A stretch of DNA of 64,000 nucleotides from contig NC_087072.1 in NCBI RefSeq assembly GCF_026151205.1, positions 14,174,169 to 14,238,168 of the forward strand, written 5' to 3'. The translations under genes were made by a program, and so were the position numbers. This document shows positions 21,978 to 32,352 of this stretch, one piece after another. Every line of letters starts with the position of its first letter. Position 1 is the stretch's first letter. The DNA is from Bolinopsis microptera (lineage: Eukaryota > Ctenophora > Tentaculata > Lobata > Bolinopsidae). Below the pieces are notes generated by a model. The model was not told the DNA's origin and did no database searches. It saw nothing but the letters and a program-made list of their open reading frames with translations.

Positions 21978-22764
21978 AATATGTCATGAGAGGAGTTATT
22001 CGGAATTACAAATTAGCGTCCAAAAATACATTGATTCAAGTTGGTCTCAACCTACCTGGGGACCTCAGGCTATCGTGTTCATAAACATAGAGATTAGGCG
22101 GAATGACAGGCTGAGCGCGCGGCCCAGTAAGTCTCAACGGGGGGGGGGGTCCCTTTTAAAAAATCTCGAATATCAACTGTAAAGTGATTTAGTACGCTCG
22201 CAAACTTTTAGTTGAATCAGCAATGTACTTGCACCACTGGGCCTCGCCGAGAAGGATTGACATCGTCAATTAAAATTTGATAGGTATGAAATGGTTCTAT
22301 AACATGCTTGATTTTAACCGGTAATAATATGTTCATATTATTATATATATTTAGTCTTAGACACATTAAACATTAGGCGCAGTTTATATCTCTGCCAAAA
22401 TGCAAAAGCACACTCCTCAAATTGCACGCATTGCTGTAACTTCTTTCAAACTTCATGAATGATCGAGATAATTTATTTTGCAATGTATTCAGAGTTAATA
22501 TATGCACTTATGCAAATCACTTGGAATACTCTTGAAAGAGAACAACAAGCTCAAAAACGCTACTGACGTATTTCTCCATAACAAGCACAATAGCGTGAAA
22601 AGCCTTTGTCAATGTGCCTCGAAAGTGATCTTAAACGATTCCTCGTTCAATTTTGGTCGCCAACTTAGTGCATAATCAAGGAAATTATTGATTATTGACA
22701 TATTTCATACGTATCAAATTAGATGTGCTTTTGGCGGAGATATAACGTGCGCATTAAAGAATCT

Positions 22765-22823
22765 TGTCATACGTTGTATGACCCGCCGCGCACGAGTGCG
22801 CGGCTCCCCCTGTATCGTAGAAA
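22765..22823 (+). repeat. Twin-hairpin motif, copy 2
   Basis: Second copy of the paired hairpins described at 21733. The stem bases of both hairpins are identical; the only difference in the second hairpin is in the loop (cgag instead of tgag). Confidence 0.7.
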
Positions 22824-23810
22824 CTTTATAGTGAAGCGACAGCTAGTGGGGGTCACCACGTGATACAAAAAGAATCGGCAGAATGATGCACGTGACATGA
22901 CCATATATAGTAGGAGCTGTTACGGGGATTTTCGGCTCGATACACCAGGGTCATCAGACATGTCTTAAAAGACGTATTTTTGGCCCCTGAATCGATTGGT
23001 GATAGTGGGAAGTGTTGAAAATGGGGTTAACCTGGTTTTATTTGAAAAAACCGATTTTTGGCCCTAAAAATGGTCATTTTTTGAGGTTTTTCAGGATTAT
23101 CGATAGGTTAATTTCAAGGAAAAGCTTAGATATTTCGGTTTCTGATACATTTTAATATGCCGCATTAGTTAATATTAAGTTCATAAGCGCACATAAGAGT
23201 TAACCTGGTCAAAATAAAAAACCTTCAAAAAAAAATGTTTTTTTGCGCGCTAAATTTTATCGGCTTTTTATACATCCAAAATGAAATATTTTTGCCCACA
23301 AAGTGTTTTAATACTGTTCAATAATACTATTTGATAGTTTTTCAGCGTCAAAACAAGTTTTGAAAGCGGAAGAAAAAAATTATATTTTTCGTGGTGCTGA
23401 GCACTTTGAAAATTTTTGAATAAAATCGAGCGCTACCGTAAAATTTTAGTAACCCTTCCCTGAAACTCATTTAAGTTTTTGTACCGTAAGTGTATTGTCC
23501 TTTTCTGAAGTTCATGCCTTCTCTGGCTTAATTTCATTTAATATTGTTTAATACAGTACAGTAAAGTGTTTTATAATAGTAGAGTGCCATTTTATTTCTA
23601 ATACTTCAATGTTATATTGTTGAGATACCTTTATTTGGCTGTATACCTTTTGTTAATACAATTTCACCAATTTAGTATTGCATTGCTTATATGACTATTT
23701 GGATTTATAATTTATCGATTGTGGGTATGAATAAACTTTTGGTTCACAATCAACAATATAATGTCTACTGTGTGGTACCCTTACAAGATTAATTATAGAT
23801 CTTTTGACAG
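22824..23810. other. Non-coding repeat-like stretch
   Basis: No gene. The phrase ttaacctggt recurs (about 23030 and 23200) with A/T-rich surroundings, in the style of old interspersed repeats, but I cannot assign a family. Confidence 0.35.
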
Positions 23811-24170
23811 GAATGCCTTACTTAAACCCCCTCATCCATCACTCATTCCGTGTTACCTGTTGGATGTGGAGGAACCCTACCACAAACTGAAATATTGTAA
23901 AGGTACCCTTCAGTACATAAATAAAGCACTGTAAATAATATAGATTAGTTACTGCTATCTTCTCAATGCAATTTTGAATACATGTCAGGAACACCTATCT
24001 TAAACCCCCTCATCCATCACTCATTCAGTGTTGCCTGTTGGATATGGAGGAAATGTACACCACAAAGTGGAATATTGTAAAGGCACTCTTCAGTACACAT
24101 AAAATAGAGCACTGTAAATAATATGGATTAGTTGCTGCTATCTTCTTAACATGATTTTGAATTTATAAAT
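23811..24170 (+). repeat. Tandem pair of a 177-bp repeat
   Basis: Unit 1 (about 23811-23987) and unit 2 (about 23988-24170) share ccccctcatccatcactcat, cctgttggat.tggaggaa, cttcagtaca and agcactgtaaataatat. A fragment of the same unit (caggaatgcctgacttaaac) appears at 27143-27185 immediately after the perfect palindrome, so the family is dispersed. Confidence 0.85.
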
Positions 24171-25780
24171 AGTGAAACAAATTTTTTTTTGTGAAACAAA
24201 TTTAAACTTTTTATCCTTTATTTTACAATCATTATATAATAATATTTATAAGCCTCCGTTTTGAAAGTTTTAATTTAATTTTAATACATTCACATTTCTA
24301 TTTACAATTCAATTATATGTACAAGTCAATAACTGGCCGCCAAAGCCGCGCATTCTTGAAAACAGGATTAACTTGATTATAGTTATACGACTATGTAAAT
24401 TTAAAACTATCCGTGGTTTTTTCTTTTAAATAAATAAATTATAATTTTACCTAAGTCCAAAGCCAGCTTTGAAAAATTTACTATTAAATCATAATATATC
24501 GTCAACTTTAAATATTTACAATGCAACAATTCATTAATCTGTAAACACGCGTACTCCAGCCCCTAAACGCATAAATTGTTATGCGGCGCGGCTCAAGCCG
24601 CGCACGCACGTATTATTTTATACTGTTTGCTTTCTAATAAATATCGTGCCAATGTGTACGTCTAAATTGTAAACGTTCATGTTTTGTGTAAAGTGAATCC
24701 AATTGAGACTAGTGACAAGGATAAGGACCCAAGTGCCTGTACGGCTTTTTCGGACCCCTGTGGACCACTATTCTTGAAATCACTCTACAACATTGAACAT
24801 CTATATCTACTACGTCATTTGGCAATTATTGTCATTAATCTAACTTTCTTATTAATTGCCGAGGGGGAAGAGTAAACGCTTCACATTAAAATTCAATTAA
24901 CAAAATTCAAAACCATCAATACGGTATTAAATATTATGGACAAATCTATAGATCTATTTCGTAGTCATATATTCACATGATTTGCTTTATATTATTTTAA
25001 TACTGTAATGAAGTACAGTAGGATTTGTGTTTCGAGAAAGAAAGGTTGCGGTCAAATTATTAACAAAAGTCCATCAGGGACTCCGTGGAGTCGAAAAAGG
25101 TACACGGCTGCTGTCTGGTGCTGCTAGGCATTTATTGATCAAGATGTTTTATTGTATTGATTTATAATGATTCTATTGTTCGTGACTAATCAAGTTCTAA
25201 GTGGAGGTATAAAGTGCTGCTCAAGATACTTCGTCATCTCATGTCCAGTATAATGATTAAGATAGTATACAATGCAGTTTTAGTAGTTGACCCATACAGT
25301 TAAGTCCGTCATAACTCACAATCGTTAAGTCGTCGGTCAATTGTCAAAGTCGTTGTGTGTTTATTCGTTGAGATAGCAGTAAGATAAGATGTTACGCGCG
25401 CGCGCGTTTAATCCCGTCGACGTGAGATGTGACAATGAAAACGCCATAGAATTATTATTTTCGCGCGTTACGTAGAGTTTACCAGTGTGTAATACTAGTT
25501 AACACTGGGTGTACACTGAGTGTAAGTGTAAGTTTCATATACAAGCCGTTGAATATTTCCAATTTTGAGTGTATCGTGAGCATGTTTTACAGTGCGATTG
25601 CTCGGTATAAGGTTTTTTTTTTACAAATGTCTTAGACCCATAGCTAGATCTGTGAATTTTAGGCAGACCCACTCGACAGCGGCCAAATTTTGCGCATTAT
25701 GAGCCCCAAGCCCGATACCCACTTTGCCTCCCAATTATATTATCATCTCGTAACTTCATAATGAAGGTTCCGTTATTCAT
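24171..25780. other. AT-rich intergenic region
   Basis: No supported gene. There is a GC-rich hairpin at 24588-24605 (gcgcggctcaagccgcgc), a gcgcgcgcgcg run near 25396, and otherwise unique AT-rich DNA. The 63-codon frame at 24684-24875 has no recognisable domain. Confidence 0.4.
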
Positions 25781-25839
25781 TTAAAGATTAAGTTTTTTCG
25801 ATTCTGGGCACGTAGCCCGACACAACACGTAGCCGGGGC

Positions 25840-26516
25840 GAAGCTCCTTTGGTTGGCTAGGGAGGGGGGAAGGCGCAGCCCCCCACAAAATTTTTGAGAA
25901 ATTATGTGTTTTAGACGACATTTGGCATTAAAGAAATTTGTAGGACAGTAATAATCAGACATCACAATAATACAAAGTTGGGGGGCTAAGGGGGCGCAGC
26001 CCTGGCCTTCGGAAAATTTTTGAGAAATAGGGTGTTCCAGACGACATTTGTAGGACAGCAATAATCAGACATTACAATAATACAAGGTTGGTGGGCTGGG
26101 GGGCGCAACCCCCGGAAAATTGTTGAGAAATAGGGTGATTCAGACGACATTTGGCATTAAAGAAATTTGTAGGACAAAATTCAGCCCTGGCCTTCGGAAA
26201 CTTTTTGAGAAATAGGGTGTTCCAGACGACATTTGTGGGACAGCAATAATCAGACATTACAATAATACAAGGTTGGTGGGCTGGGGGGGCGCAGTAATAA
26301 TCAGACATCACAATAATATAAAGTTGGGGGACTGGGGGGGGGGGACGCAGCCCCCAAGAAAAGTTTTAGAAATTATTTGTTTTAGACGACATTAGGCATT
26401 AAAGAAATTTGTAGGACGGCGATAATACAAAGTTGGGGGTGCAGCCCCCGGAAAATTTTTGAGAAATAGGGTGTAATTTCAGACATCACAATAATACAAA
26501 GTTGGGGGCTAGGGGG
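25840..26516. repeat. Degenerate tandem repeat with ggggg(c)gcagccccc cores
   Basis: About six units of 80-160 bp, each with aaaatttttgagaaatagggt, cagacgacatttg, gtaggaca, aataatcagacat.acaataa and a G-rich palindromic core. Unit lengths differ because blocks inside the unit are missing or doubled. On the minus strand the periodic translations give spurious repetitive frames. Confidence 0.8.
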
Positions 26517-26811
26517 GAACTCAGTACTTGTCACATTGAATGGAATAAGTACATATTGTATAGTGGGATTTGGGAATAATTTACGAAATGCTAAAGTCGA
26601 TTGCCTGTCGTGTCGTTTAATCAAACAGTCATAAACACAGCCCACTTACCAGGCGACCATGGGGACTAGGGGGCTTATTTTTTTTGGGGTTCAATTTTTT
26701 TCCGGGGGTCTTCCCCTTGGCTACGTGTCTGCATTCTAGTTGCCAGACCCACTCTATTAGAGGCAGACTCAACATTTTGGTTGCCAGACCCACTATTCTA
26801 AATAGTAGTAG
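26517..26811. other. Flank between tandem repeat and palindrome
   Basis: No gene recognised. The phrase gccagacccac.ct recurs three times (about 26741, 26783 and an earlier relative near 25665), a short direct repeat. Confidence 0.4.
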
Positions 26812-27130
26812 TGTCAGGGGCCTTTTATATATTATATTTGAGTATAATACATTTTACCTTATAATTAACCATCACTCCCGTCTAGGAAGTACTATGTATT
26901 TGTGTATGTAATTGAGATCGTATCAGCGCCTTTCATTCTACTCAACGCGTTTCATTCTACTCTAAACAAGCTTGACATATATGATAATGAAACGCGTTGA
27001 GTAGAATGAAAGGCGCTGATACGATCTCAATTACATACACAAATACATAGTACTTCCTAGACGGGAGTGATGGTTAATTATAAGGTAAAATGTATTATAC
27101 TCAAATATAATATATAAAAGGCCCCTGACA
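26812..27130. repeat. Perfect 144-bp inverted repeat with 31-nt loop
   Basis: The left arm (26812-26955, starting tgtcaggggccttttatata) is matched base for base by the reverse complement at 26987-27130. The loop is 26956-26986. Perfect arms imply a very recent origin, active conversion between arms, or an assembly or library artefact. The right flank continues with a fragment of the 177-bp repeat found at 23811. Confidence 0.95.
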
Positions 27131-27185
27131 TCAGAGTAAATGTCAGGAATGCCTGACTTAAACCCCCTCATCCATCACTTATTTC

Positions 27186-27899
27186 GAATAAATGTATAGA
27201 TGCTGCATTGAATTCATGAAGATATCATTCGTTTTGAGCAATCATTCCCTTAGCTCCCCCGTTCTTTGATTGTTTCAAAGAAGTAGTCAAACTACAATAT
27301 GTATTTAATTGTTTAGTTACATCTATTGCTTGTTATTTAAGCCATTTCATCTCTAGTAGATTCAAATAATTTCTGTAATTCTGAATTATGTTGCTGAACA
27401 AACTTGACAATCACCATTAGAAAGAAGGTGACATGTTTATGGACCCAGAACTAGCTAAGACAGTTCTCTGTGTACATTCGGATCACTTCAAGAATCTTGT
27501 GGTTTGTTAAAAGACTTCGATCCGCTCACAGCCATGCAGATTAAGACGAATTTAGATCGAAATTATTTTGATAACAATGAAAACTCAAATGGTTTGATTT
27601 TTAGCTAAATTACCATAATTATTATAATTAATTAAATACAGGCTGACAATGTTTCATTTCACAAACTGTATCTGAATAATGTAATTTTAACTGAATCTTA
27701 AGCTGTTCAAACAGCTTTGTTAGATGATGTTATCGATGCTGTATAAGTTGAAACCTTTTGATGATGAGAGGTACATGAACAAACCTACACTAAACAATAC
27801 TACATTCCAGCTTGGAACGAAATGAGTGGAGTTGAACGACGCCCTGTTTATCGAAACTACATCAATCAACTTTTCAACTATGCAGGTTATTAATGAAAT
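27186..27899. other. Possible decayed coding sequence, unassigned
   Basis: Mostly AT-rich. A short frame at about 27790-27890 reads YYIPAWNEMSGVERRPVYRN, coding-like in composition but without any recognised family. No intact gene is supported. Confidence 0.3.
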
Positions 27900-29400
27900 A
27901 GGTACTACTATTTTTTCGGAACTAAGTCCGATCTACGCCAGATAACCCCCTCCATATATCCCTGTCCCGCATCAGGGTTCACAGTTCCTCTTTTGAGTTT
28001 GTCCCAATTTCCTTCAGTAACATAGACAAGTAGCTTTGTCTTGGTCGGCCTTGCTGTGCTCTACCATGCATAGGTTTCCATAAGACTAAATCACTGGCAA
28101 GTAGCTCAGGATGTCTGATGCAGTGTCCCGCCATTTTTAGTCTCCTGCTTCGTAACTTGTTTGACAGCCTTGGTAGACTACCATACAAAGTTATATTGCT
28201 GACCTTGTCCTTCCATGAGATACCCAGCACCATACGTAGCATCTTTGTGTATGTCCCGTCCAATACAAATGAAATAAATTATTTTTATCCTGCTTATATC
28301 AACAATCAAAATTAAAAACTTATGGATGTATATCACTCATTATTATGTATCACTCTTTAACATCTTGTCCTCACTACAAATATTACCACTTCTGATATAA
28401 TAATGTTTTTTTGTGTCTTCTTTGGCTCAGGCATGGCTCCAGCTCAAAAACTTTGGGTGGGTGCAGCTTAGCGCACGGCGGGGGGGGGGGGGGGGGGGGG
28501 GGCGGGGTGAAGCCCCCTGGAAAATTTTGGAATTTTACTCTCCTAAACGTATTTTAATATCTCCAAAACAGTCTCAATTGATAACAGAAGTCAATTGACC
28601 CTTAGTTTATACAAAATTTGACAATTTTTGTGTGAACATTTTCGAATCGTTTGGGTGGGTGCAACATCCTTTGGTGGGTGCGCACCCACCCGAACCTACA
28701 CGGTGGAGCCATGCCTGCTTTGGCTATCTGTTTCATTTCCAAGACCAACCGCTGATGGATAGCTCGATCTTCAGGTGATCGATCTGGAGAGATGAAAACA
28801 GTCTTATGATCTTCACACAGTCTCAGCTTTTTGGCATTTACTAATATCTCATGAACGGTAAGTTAGAATTACTTAGCGAAACTTTGACTGGTCTCGTCTT
28901 GTTGGCTGATTTTCTCCCAACCCAGATAACTTCAAAACGTGGTTTTTCTTCAATCTGCTGAAAAATCACGGTAACTTTATTGCACAGTTCCTCTTCATCA
29001 GTCTCCTTCAAACCAAAGATGAGCACATTCCTACTGCGATCCTCTTCCGATACAGCATTCTGTACAACCTTTTTTAAACTCTCTTCTGCAAGCACAGGTG
29101 CATTTTAAGTCACAGCTTGACTGTATGAGTTCATCTCAGCTTGGACAGTGTCTTGAACGGCGGTCTTGACGTTGAAGTGCACGGATTCCAACTGCTTCGA
29201 TTTAGTTTCCAGAAGTTCAGCCTGCAGCTTGATAACAGTACTTTGCGATCGGATAAGATCGCTCTTCAACTCCTCCATATCTTTCTTGTTATCCAGAAAC
29301 GTACTTACACGATTATCGGTAGTCTGATACGCAGAATACAAATTACAAATGTTTTACTGAAACTGACTTCACCGGCTTTTTGAACGTTTCAACTGAAAAC
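27900..29400 (-). pseudogene. Internally deleted LINE: ORF1 plus tail of ORF2
   Basis: On the minus strand 29341-28726 encodes an ORF1-like protein. It has a coiled-coil (MEELKSDLIRSQSTVIKLQ and on), then an RRM-like part (RSRNVLIFGLKETDEEE) and a basic tail (SPEDRAIHQRLVLEMKQ). The tail resumes after an inserted MITE as AKEDTKKHYYIRSGNICS and stops near 28347. Directly after it, 28264-27900 encodes the end of an ORF2 (LDGTYTKMLR, RRLKMAGHCIRHPELLASDL, GRPRQSYLSMLL, then an in-frame TGA before TLMRDRDIW). Order and strand fit one element that lost almost all of its endonuclease and reverse transcriptase. Alternatively two LINE fragments lie side by side. Confidence 0.75.
28428..28717. mobile_element. 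hAT-like MITE inserted in LINE ORF1
   Basis: A 290-bp element with terminal inverted repeats caggcatggctcca / tggagccatgcctg, flanked by identical 8-bp direct repeats ctttggct at 28420-28427 and 28718-28725. It has no coding capacity and holds a G-run of about 20 and a ggtgggtgc(g)caccc palindrome near 28672. Removing it and one 8-bp copy restores the reading of the ORF1 tail, so the boundaries are firm. An 8-bp target duplication and CAG-type ends are typical of hAT transposons. Confidence 0.9.
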
Positions 29401-29689
29401 TCAGATTTATTGTCACGGTTCGTAGCTTCCGCGAGTTCAGTGATCCAACCGGCAGTTGTAATGTAGCGATAAAATAGAGATAAGAGCTAGATTATCAACA
29501 CGTAACAAAAACTGTAAAACTGTATCATAATATTATTATGCTTTTAACATCATCTGTTGTGATATACATGACAAAGGGTTGGAAATATACAGTAACCTTA
29601 CTATATTGCAATCACACAATATTATGTGAACGACCCCTAACCCCTTATCTAAGGCTCTATAAGTATTGAATAATGATAACTGCAGGGTT

Positions 29690-32090
29690 TCAAAATGTAC
29701 AAGGCATCATATCAAAGACTGCATATAATGCCCGAAAGAAGGACGAATCCAATTTGGCTCTCTGGATGTATTGAAAGCTCTCAACCTTCCAGAAAAGGAC
29801 TGTTCAAAGGAACACTTAAATCCCTCCGACAGGTAATTATTATAAATAATAATTTAGTTTACACTTCACTATGTCAAATCACCTACTATAATGAAGAAAA
29901 TTGTTGTGTTAACCAAGTTTAATGTGACTCAATTTTGGTGGAACTTTAGAATTTGGACATTATATCTATCATGTTCATCTTAAATCTCATATTATATACT
30001 CAATATTCAATTAAACAGACAAAGATAACCTCTCTAGGCCCTCTGGTGGTGACGTATAAGTGCTTTCTCAGTACTTTCTCTCGCTTTTGGACAAATCCAG
30101 TGAGTTAACTTTTTATCAGTGGTCGACCGGGGGCAGGATTTTGACCGGGGCCGGGGAGCCCCAATATAGCCGGGGCTGGGGCTGACCACTGGGGCTGACC
30201 ACTGAGAATTGGCCGGGGTTAAATTTATTGGCCGGGGCCGGTGTTTACCCCCGGCGAATTGCCAATTTTTGGCCGGGGCCGGGAAGGGCTGGGGGTTGTG
30301 ATTTTGGCCGGGGCACCGGGCGACCACTGCTTTTTATGTCACGATTTTAAAAACTTTATTCATAAGTTTATGAAACATCAAAACTTTGCATGCTCTGCAT
30401 TATGTAAACTCAGTCATGCACTAGAGCACAGTTCACATATAACCTAATCCAGCCTAGGGGAGGGGGTTTGAAGTCGCTTGTGCTAGAGTGATTTATACTC
30501 AATAGCTATGTGAAAAGTGGCTCAAGGAGGGGAGACCGACGTAAACAATTTTGAATTGGTAGAAGTTATGTTTAGGCTTTAATAAAATACTATTGAAAGA
30601 ATATCATTCTTTTACCACAGACATAAGACTTTGCCGTAAGGTATACAAAAATGTGATCATTCATCAATTTTCAGAGTGCTGTATCTGTACCCGAATAGAA
30701 ATAAAGGATTTTAATGAAATAGTTTTCTTCCGCTCTGAAAGTGAACGAATGACAAAACAGTCTAGAGAATTCCTCGCCCTGCTGCAGAAGATCAATCCTG
30801 GGTTGTGCTCACCAAAGCAAACCTCTTTTTTGTGTATTCAGTGTCTTAACTATGTAAAAGGGTGAGTGGTTTCCTCCTGTTTTACTAACATTTAAAAACA
30901 TTATTATTCAAAGTTAAATAGACAGCGAGTAGTAATTTTTAATCCATTTCTATCGGATTTGCAAACTTTTAAAATGATATAACACTTGTACGATCTCAAA
31001 CTTATGTGATATGATACTGTTGATATAAATGTGGGAAGTAATAAAGTATTTGCAGGTGTACAGTGCTGTTTCTGAAATTGACGAATCTTCTTGTGATGAA
31101 GATTGAAGAAGCTATTGCCATCCAAGTGGAAAAAGTCCCGCCTTTGTCACCCTCGGCCTCCTCGAATAGAACTAAGAAAATGTGGAGACTTTCTTCATTT
31201 AGTTCCCAATCAAGTGGACCAGATGTTGATTTGTTTGAAATGGACTGAGACTTGTGTTTCATATGCCAGGTTGAACAGGTTTGTGTGAAACTTTTGCTCG
31301 CAAATATAATTATTATACATATTATCTCGATTTAATTTTAAGAGTATGAGAGGATATTCTTCTTTAACAATACGAATTTCCCTAGACGTTAGAAACGAAA
31401 AAGGATAGTCTGATTCAAGGAAAAGATAAAAGTTTCTTCGTCGATTTCGCAACATACTATCTGTGGACATCTACAGAAATCGTCAGGATCTGTGCAACAT
31501 CGATGTTAATCCTGATTCGCACATGAACAAGTGCCCTGTTCTTAACCCTGAGAGTCTCGGAAAATATCTCTATAGCAAGCTAGGTAGATATCACAAAACG
31601 TGTCGTTTGAGGTACAGCAACTCGAGGGTGAAACAATTGAAGGGTAAATTATCTGAAGCTGTAAGTTTAAAACCTGTCTCTAAAAACCTGTTTTAAAATG
31701 GAAAGACACGTGTCCACGCACGACATCACCAATGCTGCATTAATGAGTGCAGGTATTGACGCTGTACGGACCTTTTAACTGGAGCAGGAGAATGTTTTAC
31801 CAGAACTGTACCTCGTGTCTGACCTGAAGCTTAAGTACAATGACTATGTGACCTCTAATTTATCTGAGAACGCTGCAAACTCCAGCAATGTTTAATCTGA
31901 TCACATCAGTTTTCAGAAAGACAATGTCGGTAAGACGAGTTTGTATCTAATCTTGCCGCAACAATAGATTAGGATAGAGATGATAACACTTTAACAAAGA
32001 CAGAACTCATAACGGAGATTAGAAAAGAAATCTTTCAATGTAGAAACGAATTCTATCAGCTATCGTTCCGTAAGACGATTTATCTTCAAA
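29690..32090 (+). pseudogene. Decayed multi-exon gene or mobile-element gene, unknown family
   Basis: Several exon-like frames lie in order on the plus strand. 29695-29832 is preceded by an acceptor-like ctgcag and followed by a gtaatt donor. About 30600-30862 has a cysteine pair CCICTR, further CxxC spacing (FLCIQCLNYVKG) and a gtgagt donor. 31463-31660 has LGRYHKTCRLRYSNSR. About 31700-32090 reads open for stretches (DITNAALMSAGIDAVR, LPELYLVSDLKLKYNDYV, LTKTELITEIRKEIFQCRNE) but is interrupted by several stops. The Cys/His pattern suggests an N-terminal zinc-binding module. I do not recognise the family. It is probably dead. Confidence 0.4.
30117..30329. mobile_element. GC-rich hAT-like MITE (213 bp)
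   Basis: Ends cagtggtcgaccggg and ccgggcgaccactg form imperfect terminal inverted repeats. The element is bounded by identical 8-bp direct repeats ctttttat at 30109-30116 and 30330-30337. The interior is built from ggccggggc-type words, far richer in GC than the surroundings. Target duplication length and CAGTGGTC-like ends fit the hAT superfamily. The open frames across it are chance products of its composition. Confidence 0.9.
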
Positions 32091-32269
32091 AACATGTTCG
32101 ATTTACCGATCGGTGGCATCTGTAGAAATACAGTGTTTATGTGGATTAATCTGTTAAAGCAGGGCTATTGTATCATTTTAACATTAACTTTGCATAGTGA
32201 TGATACGTTTATTGTGTCTCTTGTGATTATCTATTTTCTACAGTGTTACGGTACCACGAGGTTTCTGGC

Positions 32270-32352
32270 GCAGTGACGCGCTTTTGAGCAAATATCGTGC
32301 TAGATACGTCACGCGCCGCGAGGGCTACTTGAGAGCGTTTTGCCGGATTTTT
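32270..32352 (+). repeat. Left outer inverted block of the satellite palindrome
   Basis: cgcgccgcgagggctacttg followed by agagcgttttgccggatttttgccgg is matched, inverted and with about one mismatch in four, by 38645-38700 on the other side (reading ggcgcgcagaagtacttgag on the minus strand). The two blocks bracket the direct and inverted 171-bp arrays and so may be the ends of one large element. Confidence 0.6.

Noticed and set aside
30034-30447. Proline/arginine-rich frame on the minus strand and a glycine-rich frame on the plus strand
   Set aside because: Both are produced by the GC-rich interior of the hAT-like MITE.
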